Part shown: positions 1 through 9,203 of the stretch, one piece after another
Numbering within the stretch: the stretch's first letter is position 1
Layout of the letters: the number at the start of each line of letters is the position of its first letter
Source: Microterricola viridarii
GTDB lineage: Bacteria; Actinomycetota; Actinomycetes; Actinomycetales; Microbacteriaceae
Direction of reading: 5' to 3'
Assembly (NCBI RefSeq): GCF_900104895.1
Contig: NZ_LT629742.1
Span: forward strand, 1,798,001-1,862,000
Length of the DNA stretch: 64,000 nucleotides
Made by a program: the position numbers and the translations under genes
The notes under the pieces: generated by a model
The model's input: the letters and a program-made list of their open reading frames with translations, nothing else
Told to the model about the DNA's origin: nothing
Databases searched by the model: none

Positions 1-1
1 A

Positions 2-145
2 GCGGCCGCCCGCCAGCAGCTGAGTGGGGTGCTGCGCGAACTCATTGACCACTACACCGAGGTCGGAAGCGACGCGAAGGTGGCGGAGCTCTGGGAGGAG
101 CGTGGACCGCTGATCACCGAGTCGCTCAGGATCCGTTTGGGATAG
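2..145 (+). CDS. C-terminal end of an unrecognised protein (partial at window edge)
   Basis: An open frame runs from the first bases of the window to a TAG at 143-145 and encodes about 47 residues. The peptide is helical and charged, with the stretch ELIDHYTEVGSDAKVAELW, and looks like a natural protein end. The start lies outside the window. It converges on the next gene, which reads the other way. No family was recognised, so no function is proposed. Confidence 0.45.
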   Translation, partial: AAARQQLSGVLRELIDHYTEVGSDAKVAELWEERGPLITESLRIRLG

Positions 146-273
146 AGGCGCGACGGGTCCCGCTTCGGTGCGCGACGGAAGTGGCGACTCCTACTGTGAA
201 TCCGTTGTCAACACGGCATCGTGAGCACCCGCCCATCAAGCTGCGAGCCCCCCACGGTGGAAGGAGGCATGCA

Positions 274-1011
274 TTAGGGGATTGGGCTCTTTCCGCGGCG
301 TCGGCGCCAATATCGGTGCCACCGAGCTCTAGGTGATGCCTTTGGTTCGGGGCTCGCCTCAACACCCATCGCGCGCGCATTACGGGCCCAAGCTGCCCGC
401 TCGCTGGGGGTGGACGCCACATTCTCTGGGTCGTCGTGCACGCGTTCGACGGGCTCAGCGCGGTGGCGTCGCCACCACTGGCCGCTAGCGTCGCGGAAAA
501 GCACGGTGGTCGCTAGGGCTGGCTGGCCGGGGTGGAACTCGTTGTGCCATGTGAACTCGAAGTATTTGTCGGACTCCGGCTCAATGGCGTCGACCTGGAT
601 TGAAAACGTGTCCCAAATCGCGTCATTGCCGCCGTTGACCATCTGCACCTTGATAGGGCCGATTAGCTCTTTGCTCCCGTTGTGGACGACAACGATTGCC
701 TGGATGGCTGGTGCAACCGCGAGCCATCGACCGTGCCCAGGCGTGCTTGTAGGGGAAATTGCGACCCCGCCCCCGCTGGTGCCAATTCCCGCCTTGTCAT
801 TCATCGGAAAGTCAGCGCCAGTGTCGTGAAACGTCAGGTCGTCGAGGCGCGAGTACACCAGCCGGGCCTGCTCTTCCCGCTTGATGCGCACGTTGCGGCT
901 GTAGGTATTAGCTGCGATGAGCAACGCAACGAGTCCGCCAATCGTCGCCAGCCAATTGCGCAGCGCATCCCACTCGTTGGACGTAAGTAGTCCCAGAAAC
1001 CAATCAACCAT
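274..1011 (-). CDS. Hypothetical protein with one N-terminal membrane anchor
   Basis: The predicted 245-residue protein has one hydrophobic segment at about residues 20-37 (core IGGLVALLIAANTY), followed by basic residues (SRNVRIKREEQ). That suggests a short N-terminus outside and a soluble body in the cytoplasm. The rest contains beta-rich stretches such as AIQAIVVVHNGSKELIGPI and ends in an Arg-rich tail. The ATG at 1011 is preferred to a TTG nine bases upstream. The left end of an IS30 element begins only 20 bp upstream of this ATG, so the native promoter may have been displaced. No domain family was recognised. Confidence 0.6.
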   Translation of the reverse strand: MVDWFLGLLTSNEWDALRNWLATIGGLVALLIAANTYSRNVRIKREEQARLVYSRLDDLTFHDTGADFPMNDKAGIGTSGGGVAISPTSTPGHGRWLAVAPAIQAIVVVHNGSKELIGPIKVQMVNGGNDAIWDTFSIQVDAIEPESDKYFEFTWHNEFHPGQPALATTVLFRDASGQWWRRHRAEPVERVHDDPENVASTPSERAAWARNARAMGVEASPEPKASPRARWHRYWRRRRGKSPIP

Positions 1012-1030
1012 AGTGATCAAACGCTACCTA

Positions 1031-1057
1031 GTGGATTCAACTGATCGTCGCAACACC
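1031..1057 (+). repeat. Left terminal inverted repeat of the IS30 element
   Basis: This 27-bp stretch matches the reverse complement of 2499-2525 at about 20 positions, including an unbroken 8-bp inner match. It lies 23 bp upstream of the transposase GTG. Confidence 0.65.
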
Positions 1058-1079
1058 TTGACCCTGGAGGTGTTCCGCA

Positions 1080-2519
1080 GTGGCGAGGAAAGATTGGATC
1101 GCGAAGACGAGCGAGGTGCCCGAGGGTGCGCGACGCCAGTGGCGTGCGGACCGGGCGTTGCGCCCCCCGCTGCGCTCGCCCGGGCGGCCTGAGCCCTCGC
1201 GGGCGGTGCAGCGGCAGTTCTGGCGTCTGATCGCGACGGGTATCAACTCAGCCGAGGCCGCACTGAAGGTCGGCGTGTCGGTGCCGGTCGGCGCCCGCTG
1301 GTTTCGCCACGCTGGCGGCATGCCGCCGATCTCACTGGCCGAGCCCACCGGCCGTTACCTGTCCTTCGAAGAGCGCGAGGAGATCGCACTGCTGCGCGCC
1401 AAGCAGGTGGGCGTGCGGGAGATCGCGCGCAGGATCGGGCGCAACCCCGGGACGGTCTCCCGCGAGCTGCGCCGCAACGCCGCCACCCGGGGCGGGACGC
1501 AGGAGTACCGGGCACTGGCGGCGCAGTGGAAGGCGCAGCAGGCGGCGAAGCGCCCGAAGGCCGCGAAGCTCGCGACCAACGACAGGTTGCGGGAGTACGT
1601 CCAGGAACACCTCGCCGGAAACGTCCGCCGACCCGACGGGACCATCGTCCTCGGGCCGGAGCCGCCGGCCTGGAAGGGGCTGAACAAGCCGCACCGGCAG
1701 GACCGGCGGTGGGCGACCGCGTGGAGTCCGGAGCAGATCTCGCACCGGCTGACGGTCGACTTCCCCGATGATGAGTCCATGCGCATCAGCCACGAGGCGA
1801 TCTACCAGTCCCTGTTCATCGAGGGGCGTGGCGGGCTCAAACGGGAGCTCGTCACCTGCCTGCGAACCGGCCGTGCGCTCCGGCAACCGCGGGCCCGGGC
1901 GCAGAACCGGCCGCACGGGCACGTCACCGCCGACGTCGTGTTCTCCGAGCGCCCCGCGGAGGCCGCGGACCGCGCCGTCCCGGGGCATTGGGAGGGTGAC
2001 CTGATCATCGGCACCGGCCGGTCCGCGATCGGCACGATCGTCGAACGAAAGAGCCGCTCGACGCTGCTGGTGCACCTGCCGCGGTTGCAGGGCTGGGGTG
2101 AGACCCCGCCGGTCAAGAACGGTCCCGCGCTGGGCGGCTACGGCGCGGTCGCGATGAATGCGGCCCTCATCGCGTCGCTGGCGAGGCTGCCCGAGCAGCT
2201 CCGCGAAACGCTGACCTGGGATCGCGGCAAGGAGCTCTCCGGGCACGCCCAGTTCGCGCTTGAGACGGGCACGAAGGTGTTCTTCGCGGATCCCCACTCG
2301 CCCTGGCAGCGGCCGACGAACGAGAACACGAACGGGTTGCTGCGCCAGTACTTCCCGAAAGGCACAGACCTCTCGCGGTGGTCCGCGGAGGATCTCGAAG
2401 CCGTCGCTCTCGCGCTCAACAACCGACCCCGCAAGAGCCTCGGCTGGCGCACTCCCGCCGAGGTGTTTGCCGAGCAGCTACGCTCGTTGCAACAACCCGG
2501 TGTTGCAACGACCGATTGA
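1080..2519 (+). CDS. IS30-family transposase
   Basis: This 479-residue protein catalyses cut-and-paste movement of its element. The N-terminal half holds helix-turn-helix segments (YLSFEEREEIALLRAKQVGV, then IARRIGRNPGTVSRELRRNA), the hallmark of IS30 transposases. The DDE catalytic core is visible: GHWEGDLI supplies the first Asp, LTWDRGKEL the second, and PHSPWQRPTNENTNGLLRQY the Glu, followed by the typical FPKGTDLS. The end, LNNRPRKSLGWRTPAEVF, is also characteristic. GTG at 1080 follows a good GGAGG ribosome-binding site. The frame is intact, so the gene may be active. Confidence 0.93.
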   Translation: MARKDWIAKTSEVPEGARRQWRADRALRPPLRSPGRPEPSRAVQRQFWRLIATGINSAEAALKVGVSVPVGARWFRHAGGMPPISLAEPTGRYLSFEEREEIALLRAKQVGVREIARRIGRNPGTVSRELRRNAATRGGTQEYRALAAQWKAQQAAKRPKAAKLATNDRLREYVQEHLAGNVRRPDGTIVLGPEPPAWKGLNKPHRQDRRWATAWSPEQISHRLTVDFPDDESMRISHEAIYQSLFIEGRGGLKRELVTCLRTGRALRQPRARAQNRPHGHVTADVVFSERPAEAADRAVPGHWEGDLIIGTGRSAIGTIVERKSRSTLLVHLPRLQGWGETPPVKNGPALGGYGAVAMNAALIASLARLPEQLRETLTWDRGKELSGHAQFALETGTKVFFADPHSPWQRPTNENTNGLLRQYFPKGTDLSRWSAEDLEAVALALNNRPRKSLGWRTPAEVFAEQLRSLQQPGVATTD

Positions 2520-2525
2520 ACTCGC
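2499..2525 (-). repeat. Right terminal inverted repeat of the IS30 element
   Basis: This is the partner of the repeat at 1031-1057. It overlaps the last codons and stop of the transposase gene. Confidence 0.65.
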
Positions 2526-2597
2526 CCCTGTCTCTAGGCACGTGAACCGAGGCAAGACGTGAAGTGAACGGATGTATCGGAATGCCTACCCTTTCAG

Positions 2598-3020
2598 CTA
2601 AAGCTCGATGACGCGTCCGCTCTGAAGGAACTCCTGAACGACTAGCGTCGGGCTCTTCAAATCCTTGAATGGGCTCGTCTTCGCGAGGTCCGTGATTGCC
2701 TCGAGGAGATCAGCGACCTGCACCGCCGAGTCTTCGCGGTCTGAAATGAGGGCGGCGTCGAGATTGTCGAAGAGCCTGCGGAAGCTCTCGCGGCGCTCAT
2801 CAAAGGTCTTGTCGAGGGCCGAGAGGAGAAAATCTCGCTGCACATGAATGATCTCAAGCTGGCTCATCTCCCAGGCTTTGATCTCGTCGCGCTTCGTTCG
2901 TTCCTGCGCCACGACTGTGACCCACTCGTTTGCGGACGCGACGACAAGTCGGAATGTGTCGACGACCATCGCCGGACTCGGCTTCGGGAGCATTGATGCA
3001 ATTGCGCTCGGTGTGCTCAT
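2598..3020 (-). CDS. Small coupled partner of the glycine-rich membrane protein
   Basis: This encodes 140 residues and starts at an ATG that overlaps the upstream gene's stop (ATGA), so the two are probably translated together. The N-terminus is MSTPSAIASMLPKPSPAMVV. The middle is strongly helical and charged (ERTKRDEIKAWEMSQLEIIH, then LSALDKTFDERRESFRRLFD), suggesting coiled-coil assembly. No membrane segment, catalytic motif or known family was recognised. Its only visible context is the membrane protein before it and the restriction-modification block beyond, which hints at a two-component defence or stress module. That is inference. Confidence 0.6.
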   Translation of the reverse strand: MSTPSAIASMLPKPSPAMVVDTFRLVVASANEWVTVVAQERTKRDEIKAWEMSQLEIIHVQRDFLLSALDKTFDERRESFRRLFDNLDAALISDREDSAVQVADLLEAITDLAKTSPFKDLKSPTLVVQEFLQSGRVIEL

Positions 3021-4012
3021 GCGTACTTCCTCAGGATCTCGATTGATGCCTCGGTCAGTTCCCCGGATTTGGGGTCGAGGACGGGGGTGTTCAGGACTTC
3101 CTTGACCGCGGTGACAAGCTGGTACGCGCGAAGGAACTCCCTTGCGTGTACCGCAGGGTCGAAGTTGAGCGCCTCCAACACGTTGAGGGCGCGCGTCGCC
3201 CTGTCGCTCAACTGAGTGAGAACCTCTCGGAGTTCTTCGACGCGCCGCTCGACAGCGCCGAGCATGTCGCGCGCGATTCCGAGACGCTCGATTTCCACCT
3301 CCACGTTGGAGACGAACTTCCGCGACCGCGTCTTTGTTCGTGCCCCAACGGCGCCCATCGTCAGGCCGCCGACGAGCAGGGCAGGAACTACAGCCACGAG
3401 CCCGAGAACAGCGCCTCCCGCGGCGACACCCCCGCCGCCAGCGGCGAGTGAGCCCCCGCCAAGCCACGCGAGTGTCGCGTTCTGGGCGGCGGCACCCGTA
3501 AGCGTGGAGATTGCAGTACCGGTGCTCGCGGAAGCGAATGTGGACACGCCCCATAGTGCCGCCGCAGGCGCGGAAGCTCCTGCGCCAACTGCGCTTGCCA
3601 GGCCCCCGATCCCCGCGCTCACATTTTCGACGTTGGCGGCGTACTTCGGAATGTTCGGGACGCGAATGCGTACGCCGTCGACCTTTTTGAAGTTGAGTCG
3701 TTTGACAAGGTGTTCGTGCCGTTCGAGCCAGTCGGCAAGGCGCCCGACGTTCTCCTGATGGACGCTGATCATGTACTCGCCGTATCCTCGAACGGTGCGA
3801 TCCGTTTCCGTGCGCACCGACTCGCAGCCGGCGAGTGCGTCGTCAAGACGCTTGAGCGCGTCCTGTCGCGACTTACGGCCGCCGGAGACGTCAAAGATGC
3901 CCTTGGCGCCCACTCCGACAGCGGCAGCAGTTGCCACACCGACGGGAACTAGGACCTTCCATCCCACTTGGCCGATCTTGGGTATGGCCGCAATGGCTGC
4001 CTGGAGGATCAC
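3017..4012 (-). CDS. Glycine-rich membrane protein flanked by coiled coils
   Basis: This 331-residue protein starts at GTG 4012. A first hydrophobic stretch (about residues 15-40, VLVPVGVATAAAVGVGAKGI) is followed by a helical charged region. A long Gly/Ala-rich hydrophobic zone at about 130-225 includes TLAWLGGGSLAAGGGGVAAG and VVPALLVGGLTMGAVG. A helical C-terminal part follows, ending in SIEILRKYA. Small-residue packing of this kind resembles glycine-zipper membrane insertions that can oligomerise. It forms an ATGA-coupled pair with the 140-residue gene. A pore-like or membrane-sensing role is possible but unproven, and no named family was assigned. Confidence 0.62.
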   Translation of the reverse strand: MILQAAIAAIPKIGQVGWKVLVPVGVATAAAVGVGAKGIFDVSGGRKSRQDALKRLDDALAGCESVRTETDRTVRGYGEYMISVHQENVGRLADWLERHEHLVKRLNFKKVDGVRIRVPNIPKYAANVENVSAGIGGLASAVGAGASAPAAALWGVSTFASASTGTAISTLTGAAAQNATLAWLGGGSLAAGGGGVAAGGAVLGLVAVVPALLVGGLTMGAVGARTKTRSRKFVSNVEVEIERLGIARDMLGAVERRVEELREVLTQLSDRATRALNVLEALNFDPAVHAREFLRAYQLVTAVKEVLNTPVLDPKSGELTEASIEILRKYA

Positions 4013-4223
4013 GCGCGACTGAACCCCCTCGACTTGCCGTGCATTCCGTTTCTGATCATAGTGCGGAGCACTATCGGCCAGCCCCGAACGGGTTCACGAT
4101 GGCGTGCGCGCCGTGTTCGGGGCAGGTGAACGCAATCCTGATGCCTTAGTCCTACTCGAACGTCTCGGGCGGCAATCGGCGCCGCAAGCCGGAAATATTC
4201 TGTGCTGCGCGTCGGAGTCGGGC

Positions 4224-4310
4224 TCAAACACTGGCGTACTTCCCAGAGCCATCCAGCGCCGCACAGAGCGTTTGCCGCGACACTCCGAGGTCTCTGGCTG
4301 CATTCGCCTT
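4224..4310 (-). pseudogene. Relic of a resolvase/invertase C-terminal helix-turn-helix
   Basis: On the minus strand the peptide NAARDLGVSRQTLCAALDG, ending GKYASV and a stop at 4224, is the familiar C-terminal DNA-binding end of serine resolvases and invertases. No catalytic domain precedes it, so only the last 25-30 codons remain. It is evidence of an old recombinase or transposon end at this junction. It lies just upstream of, and antisense to, the start of the large restriction-modification gene. Confidence 0.5.
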
Positions 4311-4336
4311 GGGCGCGTCGCAAAAAGGAGGCTCGT

Positions 4337-7300
4337 GTGCCGCGCCACAGGGATGCAGGGCTACGCCATGATTGGAGCATGCCGAATACGCTCTGGGATC
4401 TGCTCGACGACATGTACATTTCGGCGACGAGTGAACGTGACAAAGGCACCAAGTTTGAGCGCTTCCTGAAGAGCTACCTGCAGACCGAGCCGAAGTACGC
4501 CGACCTGTTCTCGGATGTGTGGATGTGGCAGGAATGGCCAGGTCGCGAGGGCCGGCCAGACACCGGGATCGATCTTGTCGCGCAGGATCGGTACACGGGG
4601 GAGTACACCGCGGTCCAGGCGAAGTTCTACGATCCGGCACGCTCACTCCCGAAGCAGGAGATTGACTCGTTCTTCACAGAGCTCGGCAAAGAGCCATTTA
4701 AGAGCGGCATGATCGTCACGACGGCCCGCACCTGGTCTAGGCACGCTGAGGCGGCGTTGAACGACCAGACGAAACCAATCCAACGTGTTGATCTGAACGA
4801 CTTGGCAGCTTCCCGCATCGATTGGTCCTTGTTTGACCCGCAGAAGCCCGAGATTCTTTTCAGAGGACCGGGGAAGGAGCCGCGTAAGTATCAGCGCGAA
4901 GCGATTGACGATGTCATCGCTGGCTTCGCGACTCAGAACCGCGGCAAGCTCATCATGGCATGCGGTACCGGCAAGACGTTTACCTCGCTGAAGCTGGCCG
5001 AAGAGCTCGTGCCGATCGGAGGATCGGTGCTGTTTCTTGTGCCGTCGATCGCATTGCTGCAGCAGACGCTCAACGAGTGGACGGCCCAGTCCGACGTACC
5101 GCTGCGACCGTTCGCCGTTTGTTCTGACGTATCCGTAGGCCGTCGCGAGAACGAGGACGTTTCCGCTCACGACCTCGGATTCCCTGCGACTACTGATGCG
5201 GCGAAGCTGTTCCATCGTTTCCAGATCTCCAACGGCGAAGAAGCGCTCTCGGTTGTCTTCTCGACGTACCAATCGATTGATGTGATCCACCGTGCACAGG
5301 AACTCGGCCTGCCTGAGTTCGACCTCGTGATCTGCGATGAGGCTCACCGCACTACTGGGATCTCGCAGCCGGATAACGATGACTCTGCGTTCGTGCGCGT
5401 GCATGACGAGGCGTTCTTGAAAGCCAAGAAGCGGCTCTACATGACTGCGACGCCTCGCATCTATGTTGAGGATTCAAAGCAGAAGGCCGCCAAGGATGGC
5501 GTCGCAGTGTTCTCCATGGATGACGAGCAGAGCTACGGCCCCGAGTTTCACCACCTTGGCTTTGGTCGCGCCGTCGAGATGGGTCACCTCTCCGACTACA
5601 AGGTGCTGATTCTTGCCGTCGACGAGGAATCAGTTGCTACGTCGTTCCAGTCGCTGCTTGCCCGTGAGGGCGATATGAACCTCGACGACGTCGCACGCAT
5701 CGTGGGGTGTTGGAACGGCCTGTCCAAGCGCGGCGTAAATGGTGAGCGACTATCGATCACTGACACGGCCCCCATGCAGCGCGCCGTTGCGTTCGCACGG
5801 AACATCAAAGAATCCAAGGCGATCGCGAACCAGATGAATGTCATCGGTCGCGAACTCCTCATGAACGCAAAGGACGGAGCGTCCGCGCTCAAGCTCGAAG
5901 CGAGGCACGTCGACGGAACTTTCAACGTGCTCGAGCGCTCTGCACGTCTGGACTGGCTGCAGGCCGGCGAAGCCACCGACGAGTGCCGCATCCTGACCAA
6001 CGCGAAGTGCCTGACTGAGGGCGTCGATGTGCCTTCGCTTGATGCCGTGCTGTTCCTGAACCCGCGCAACTCGCAGGTCGATGTTGTCCAGGCTGTCGGC
6101 CGTGTCATGCGCCGGGCCGAGGGCAAGGAGTACGGCTACATCATCCTTCCGATCGCAGTCCCGGCATCCCAGGATCCCGAGACTGCTCTCAACGACAACA
6201 AGAAGTACAAGGTCGTCTGGGACGTGCTGCAGGCGCTGCGTGCACACGACGATCGTTTCGAAGCGATGGTCAACAAGCTTGATCTCGACAAGAAGGCCAA
6301 CAACCGTATCGACGTCATCGGCATCGGCGGCGGAGGCGACCAAGAGCGCGGCGCTGCAAAGTCCAGCGACGTCGCCAACGAGGCACTGTTCTCAATGGTT
6401 AACGCTGCCGAATGGCAGGATGCCATCTTCGCTCGCATGGTGAAGAAGGTCGGAGATCGTCGCTACTGGGAAGACTGGGCGACCGATGTCAAGGACATTG
6501 CTGATCGCCAGGTCACCCGAATCAAGAGCATCCTTGACACTGTCCCTGAGGCATCGACCGAGTTCGACGGCTTCCACGAAGCACTGCAGGCAAACCTCAA
6601 CGACGGCATCACCCGCAATGACGCAGTCGACATGCTCGTGCAGCACCTCATCACGAAGCCCGTGTTCGATGCGCTCTTCGAGGACTACGCGTTCTCAGAG
6701 AACAACCCGGTCTCGATAGTGATGGATGGCATGCTCAGCGTGTTGGACGGCTACCACCTCGAATCCGAGACATCCCAGCTCGAGGACTTCTACCGTTCGG
6801 TCCGCATCCGTGCTGAAGGTGTGACCAGCGCCACGGGCAAACAGAAGATCATCACCGAGCTCTACGAGCGCTTCTTCAAGCTGGCGTTCCCTCGAGTGGC
6901 TGCATCACTGGGTATCGTCTATACACCGATCGAAGTTGTGGACTTCATCCTGCGTGCTGTCAACGATGCCCTGAAGGAACACTTCAACGTGAGCATCAGC
7001 GACGAAGGCGTGCACGTTCTGGATCCATTTACCGGAACCGGCACGTTCATCGTGCGTCTTCTGCAATCGGGGCTGATCAATACGCAGGATCTCCTGCGCA
7101 AGTTCACCCAGGAGCTCCACGCCAACGAGATCTTGCTGATGGCCTATTACATCGCCGCGATCAACATCGAGGCCACGTTCCACGCGCTACAGCAAGACGC
7201 TGCACGTGAGCAGGGTCAAGGTCCTGATGCAGTTGGCTACGAGCCTTTCGGTGGCATCGTGCTGACCGATACCTTCCAGATGAGCGAAGATGGTGACACG

Positions 7301-9130
7301 CTTGATGAGCTGATGTTCACTCACAACAACGACCGCGTCGTCGAGCAGAACGCCCTCGATATCCGCGTCATCGTAGGCAACCCGCCGTGGTCTGTGGGCC
7401 AGGCGAGTGAGAACGATGACAATGCCAACCAGAGCTACCCGACACTCGACGCGTCAATTCGTGCGTCATACGCGCGACGAACCATAGCGAAGAGCTCACG
7501 GACAACCTACGACTCCTACATTCGTGCAATTCGTTGGGCATCAGATCGAGTCTTGAGGTCTGACCAAGGCGGCGTCGTTGGCTACGTCTCGAACGGTGGG
7601 TACATCGACTCAAACTCGGCCGACGGTCTCCGCAAGACGCTGTCGCACGAGTTTCACCACGTGTACGTATACAACTTGCGAGGAAACCAGCGGACAGCGG
7701 GCGAACAGAGTCGCAAAGAGGGTGGCAAGGTGTTCGACTCCGGGTCTCGAAACACCGTCGCGATTCTGTTGCTCATAAAGCTTCCCGGCGCTGTTAATGA
7801 CAGTGTGCTTCATTACAAGGACATCGGCGACTATCTCACACGCGATGAGAAGCTCCGTTGTGTAAACGAGGGCTCGCTGAACGCGATCCACTGGCAGACG
7901 ATCACCCCGAATGCTGAGGGCGATTGGATCAACCAGCGCGATCCTAACTACGAGGCATACCCCTTGATCGCATCACGTACCGAACCGAAGGTACTGTTTC
8001 GGGAATCGTCGTTGGGGTTGACCTCTAGCCGGGATGCATGGGTTTATGGCAGTGATTCTGCAAAGCTGCAGGATCGATTGAAGAGTCTTGTTCTTCGTTT
8101 CAACGATCTCGTGGATTCAGGAAGCACCAACTTCAAAGTTCTCGGTGAAACCGAGATGAGCTGGTCCGTCAACCTCAAAAATAGGCTGGCCAAAGGTCAG
8201 AGGATCACTTCGCAACCCGATATTCGACCGGCCATGTATAGGCCGTTCAGCCCTCAATGGGTCAGCGTGCAGCCGGAGCTGATCGAGCGAATTCGCAGCA
8301 TGCCGAAGCTGTTTCCGACGCGCACCCTCGGTACCGAAGGGTTTTATATCTTGGGCGCAGGTGCAGTCAAAGACTTCTCCGTGCACGCGGTCGATCAGAT
8401 CCCAGATCTCAACTATTACGGCTCGGAGGGCGGCCAGTTCTTCGCCCGCTACTCGTACACGCAACTGACAGCTGACTCGCTGTTCGATGAGTCCGAGCGT
8501 CTCGACAACATCACTGACTGGGCGCTCGGTGAATACCAGCGCGAGTACGGCGCACAGGTCACCAAGGACGACATCTTCTTCTATGTCTACGGACTCCTGC
8601 ACTCGCCCGAGTACCGTGAGCGCTACGCGTCCGATCTGAAGAAGCAGCTGCCACGTATCCCGATGGCCTCTGGTCACGATCGCTTTGATGCGTATGCTGA
8701 TGCCGGCCGCAAGCTCTCTGAGCTGCACATCGGATACGAGGACGTTACGCCGTACCCGCTGACGGAAGTGAGCCCTTCGTTCACTCCCAGTGATCCCTTC
8801 GACAAATTCGAAGTGAAGAAGATGAAGTACGGCGGCAAAGCTGGCGCGTGGGACAAGACCCGCATCCAGTACAACAGCCACATCGACATCGAGGGGATCC
8901 CCGAGGATATCCAGCGCTACACGCTGGGTAGCCGGTCAGCTCTCGACTGGATCGTCGAGCGATACCAGGTCAAGACCGACTCAGCTTCAGGGATCGTGAA
9001 CGACCCAAATGACTGGTCGCGCGAGCACAATCAGCCTCGGTACATCATCGACCTAATCGGCCGCATCGTCACTGTGTCCACTGAGACGCTGAAGATCGTG
9101 GACAGCCTGCCGACATTGGGAATCAAGTAA
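4337..9130 (+). CDS. Single-chain restriction-modification enzyme, Type ISP-like (LlaGI type)
   Basis: This enzyme of about 1,597 residues would both methylate host DNA and translocate along and cut foreign DNA. Domains in order: a Mrr-like PD-(D/E)xK nuclease with Asp near residue 79 and QAK near 94-96; a superfamily 2 helicase with ACGTGKT near 209, CDEAHR near 332, MTATPRIY and QAVGRVMRRAEGK; an N6-adenine methylase with DPFTGTGTF near 895 and NPPW near 1014; and a C-terminal region likely to recognise the target sequence. This order and length match the LlaGI/LlaBIII family. GTG 4337 has a strong AAGGAGG five bases upstream. ATG 4379, nearer the conserved N-terminus, is an alternative. 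All motifs look intact. Confidence 0.92.
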   Translation: MPRHRDAGLRHDWSMPNTLWDLLDDMYISATSERDKGTKFERFLKSYLQTEPKYADLFSDVWMWQEWPGREGRPDTGIDLVAQDRYTGEYTAVQAKFYDPARSLPKQEIDSFFTELGKEPFKSGMIVTTARTWSRHAEAALNDQTKPIQRVDLNDLAASRIDWSLFDPQKPEILFRGPGKEPRKYQREAIDDVIAGFATQNRGKLIMACGTGKTFTSLKLAEELVPIGGSVLFLVPSIALLQQTLNEWTAQSDVPLRPFAVCSDVSVGRRENEDVSAHDLGFPATTDAAKLFHRFQISNGEEALSVVFSTYQSIDVIHRAQELGLPEFDLVICDEAHRTTGISQPDNDDSAFVRVHDEAFLKAKKRLYMTATPRIYVEDSKQKAAKDGVAVFSMDDEQSYGPEFHHLGFGRAVEMGHLSDYKVLILAVDEESVATSFQSLLAREGDMNLDDVARIVGCWNGLSKRGVNGERLSITDTAPMQRAVAFARNIKESKAIANQMNVIGRELLMNAKDGASALKLEARHVDGTFNVLERSARLDWLQAGEATDECRILTNAKCLTEGVDVPSLDAVLFLNPRNSQVDVVQAVGRVMRRAEGKEYGYIILPIAVPASQDPETALNDNKKYKVVWDVLQALRAHDDRFEAMVNKLDLDKKANNRIDVIGIGGGGDQERGAAKSSDVANEALFSMVNAAEWQDAIFARMVKKVGDRRYWEDWATDVKDIADRQVTRIKSILDTVPEASTEFDGFHEALQANLNDGITRNDAVDMLVQHLITKPVFDALFEDYAFSENNPVSIVMDGMLSVLDGYHLESETSQLEDFYRSVRIRAEGVTSATGKQKIITELYERFFKLAFPRVAASLGIVYTPIEVVDFILRAVNDALKEHFNVSISDEGVHVLDPFTGTGTFIVRLLQSGLINTQDLLRKFTQELHANEILLMAYYIAAINIEATFHALQQDAAREQGQGPDAVGYEPFGGIVLTDTFQMSEDGDTLDELMFTHNNDRVVEQNALDIRVIVGNPPWSVGQASENDDNANQSYPTLDASIRASYARRTIAKSSRTTYDSYIRAIRWASDRVLRSDQGGVVGYVSNGGYIDSNSADGLRKTLSHEFHHVYVYNLRGNQRTAGEQSRKEGGKVFDSGSRNTVAILLLIKLPGAVNDSVLHYKDIGDYLTRDEKLRCVNEGSLNAIHWQTITPNAEGDWINQRDPNYEAYPLIASRTEPKVLFRESSLGLTSSRDAWVYGSDSAKLQDRLKSLVLRFNDLVDSGSTNFKVLGETEMSWSVNLKNRLAKGQRITSQPDIRPAMYRPFSPQWVSVQPELIERIRSMPKLFPTRTLGTEGFYILGAGAVKDFSVHAVDQIPDLNYYGSEGGQFFARYSYTQLTADSLFDESERLDNITDWALGEYQREYGAQVTKDDIFFYVYGLLHSPEYRERYASDLKKQLPRIPMASGHDRFDAYADAGRKLSELHIGYEDVTPYPLTEVSPSFTPSDPFDKFEVKKMKYGGKAGAWDKTRIQYNSHIDIEGIPEDIQRYTLGSRSALDWIVERYQVKTDSASGIVNDPNDWSREHNQPRYIIDLIGRIVTVSTETLKIVDSLPTLGIK

Positions 9131-9203
9131 CTGCCCGACCATCGATGCTGTCGGTGGTCGAATTTATGCTTACGGAAATATCAGACAAACACGAGGAGCA
9201 GCG

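Larger units (their letters stand above)
1031..2525 (+). mobile_element. IS30-family insertion sequence, apparently complete
   Basis: A full-length IS30-type transposase gene is bracketed by imperfect terminal inverted repeats. The left repeat at 1031-1057 and the right repeat at 2499-2525 match at about 20 of 27 positions and share the inner core GCAACACC. The transposase stop codon lies inside the right repeat, as is common in compact IS elements. A clear target duplication was not seen, so the outer ends are accurate only to a few bases. Confidence 0.75.

Noticed and set aside
1332-2297. Long open frame on the minus strand through the IS30 transposase
   Set aside because: It is a GC-bias shadow of the transposase gene; its peptide is Arg/Pro-rich with no family resemblance.
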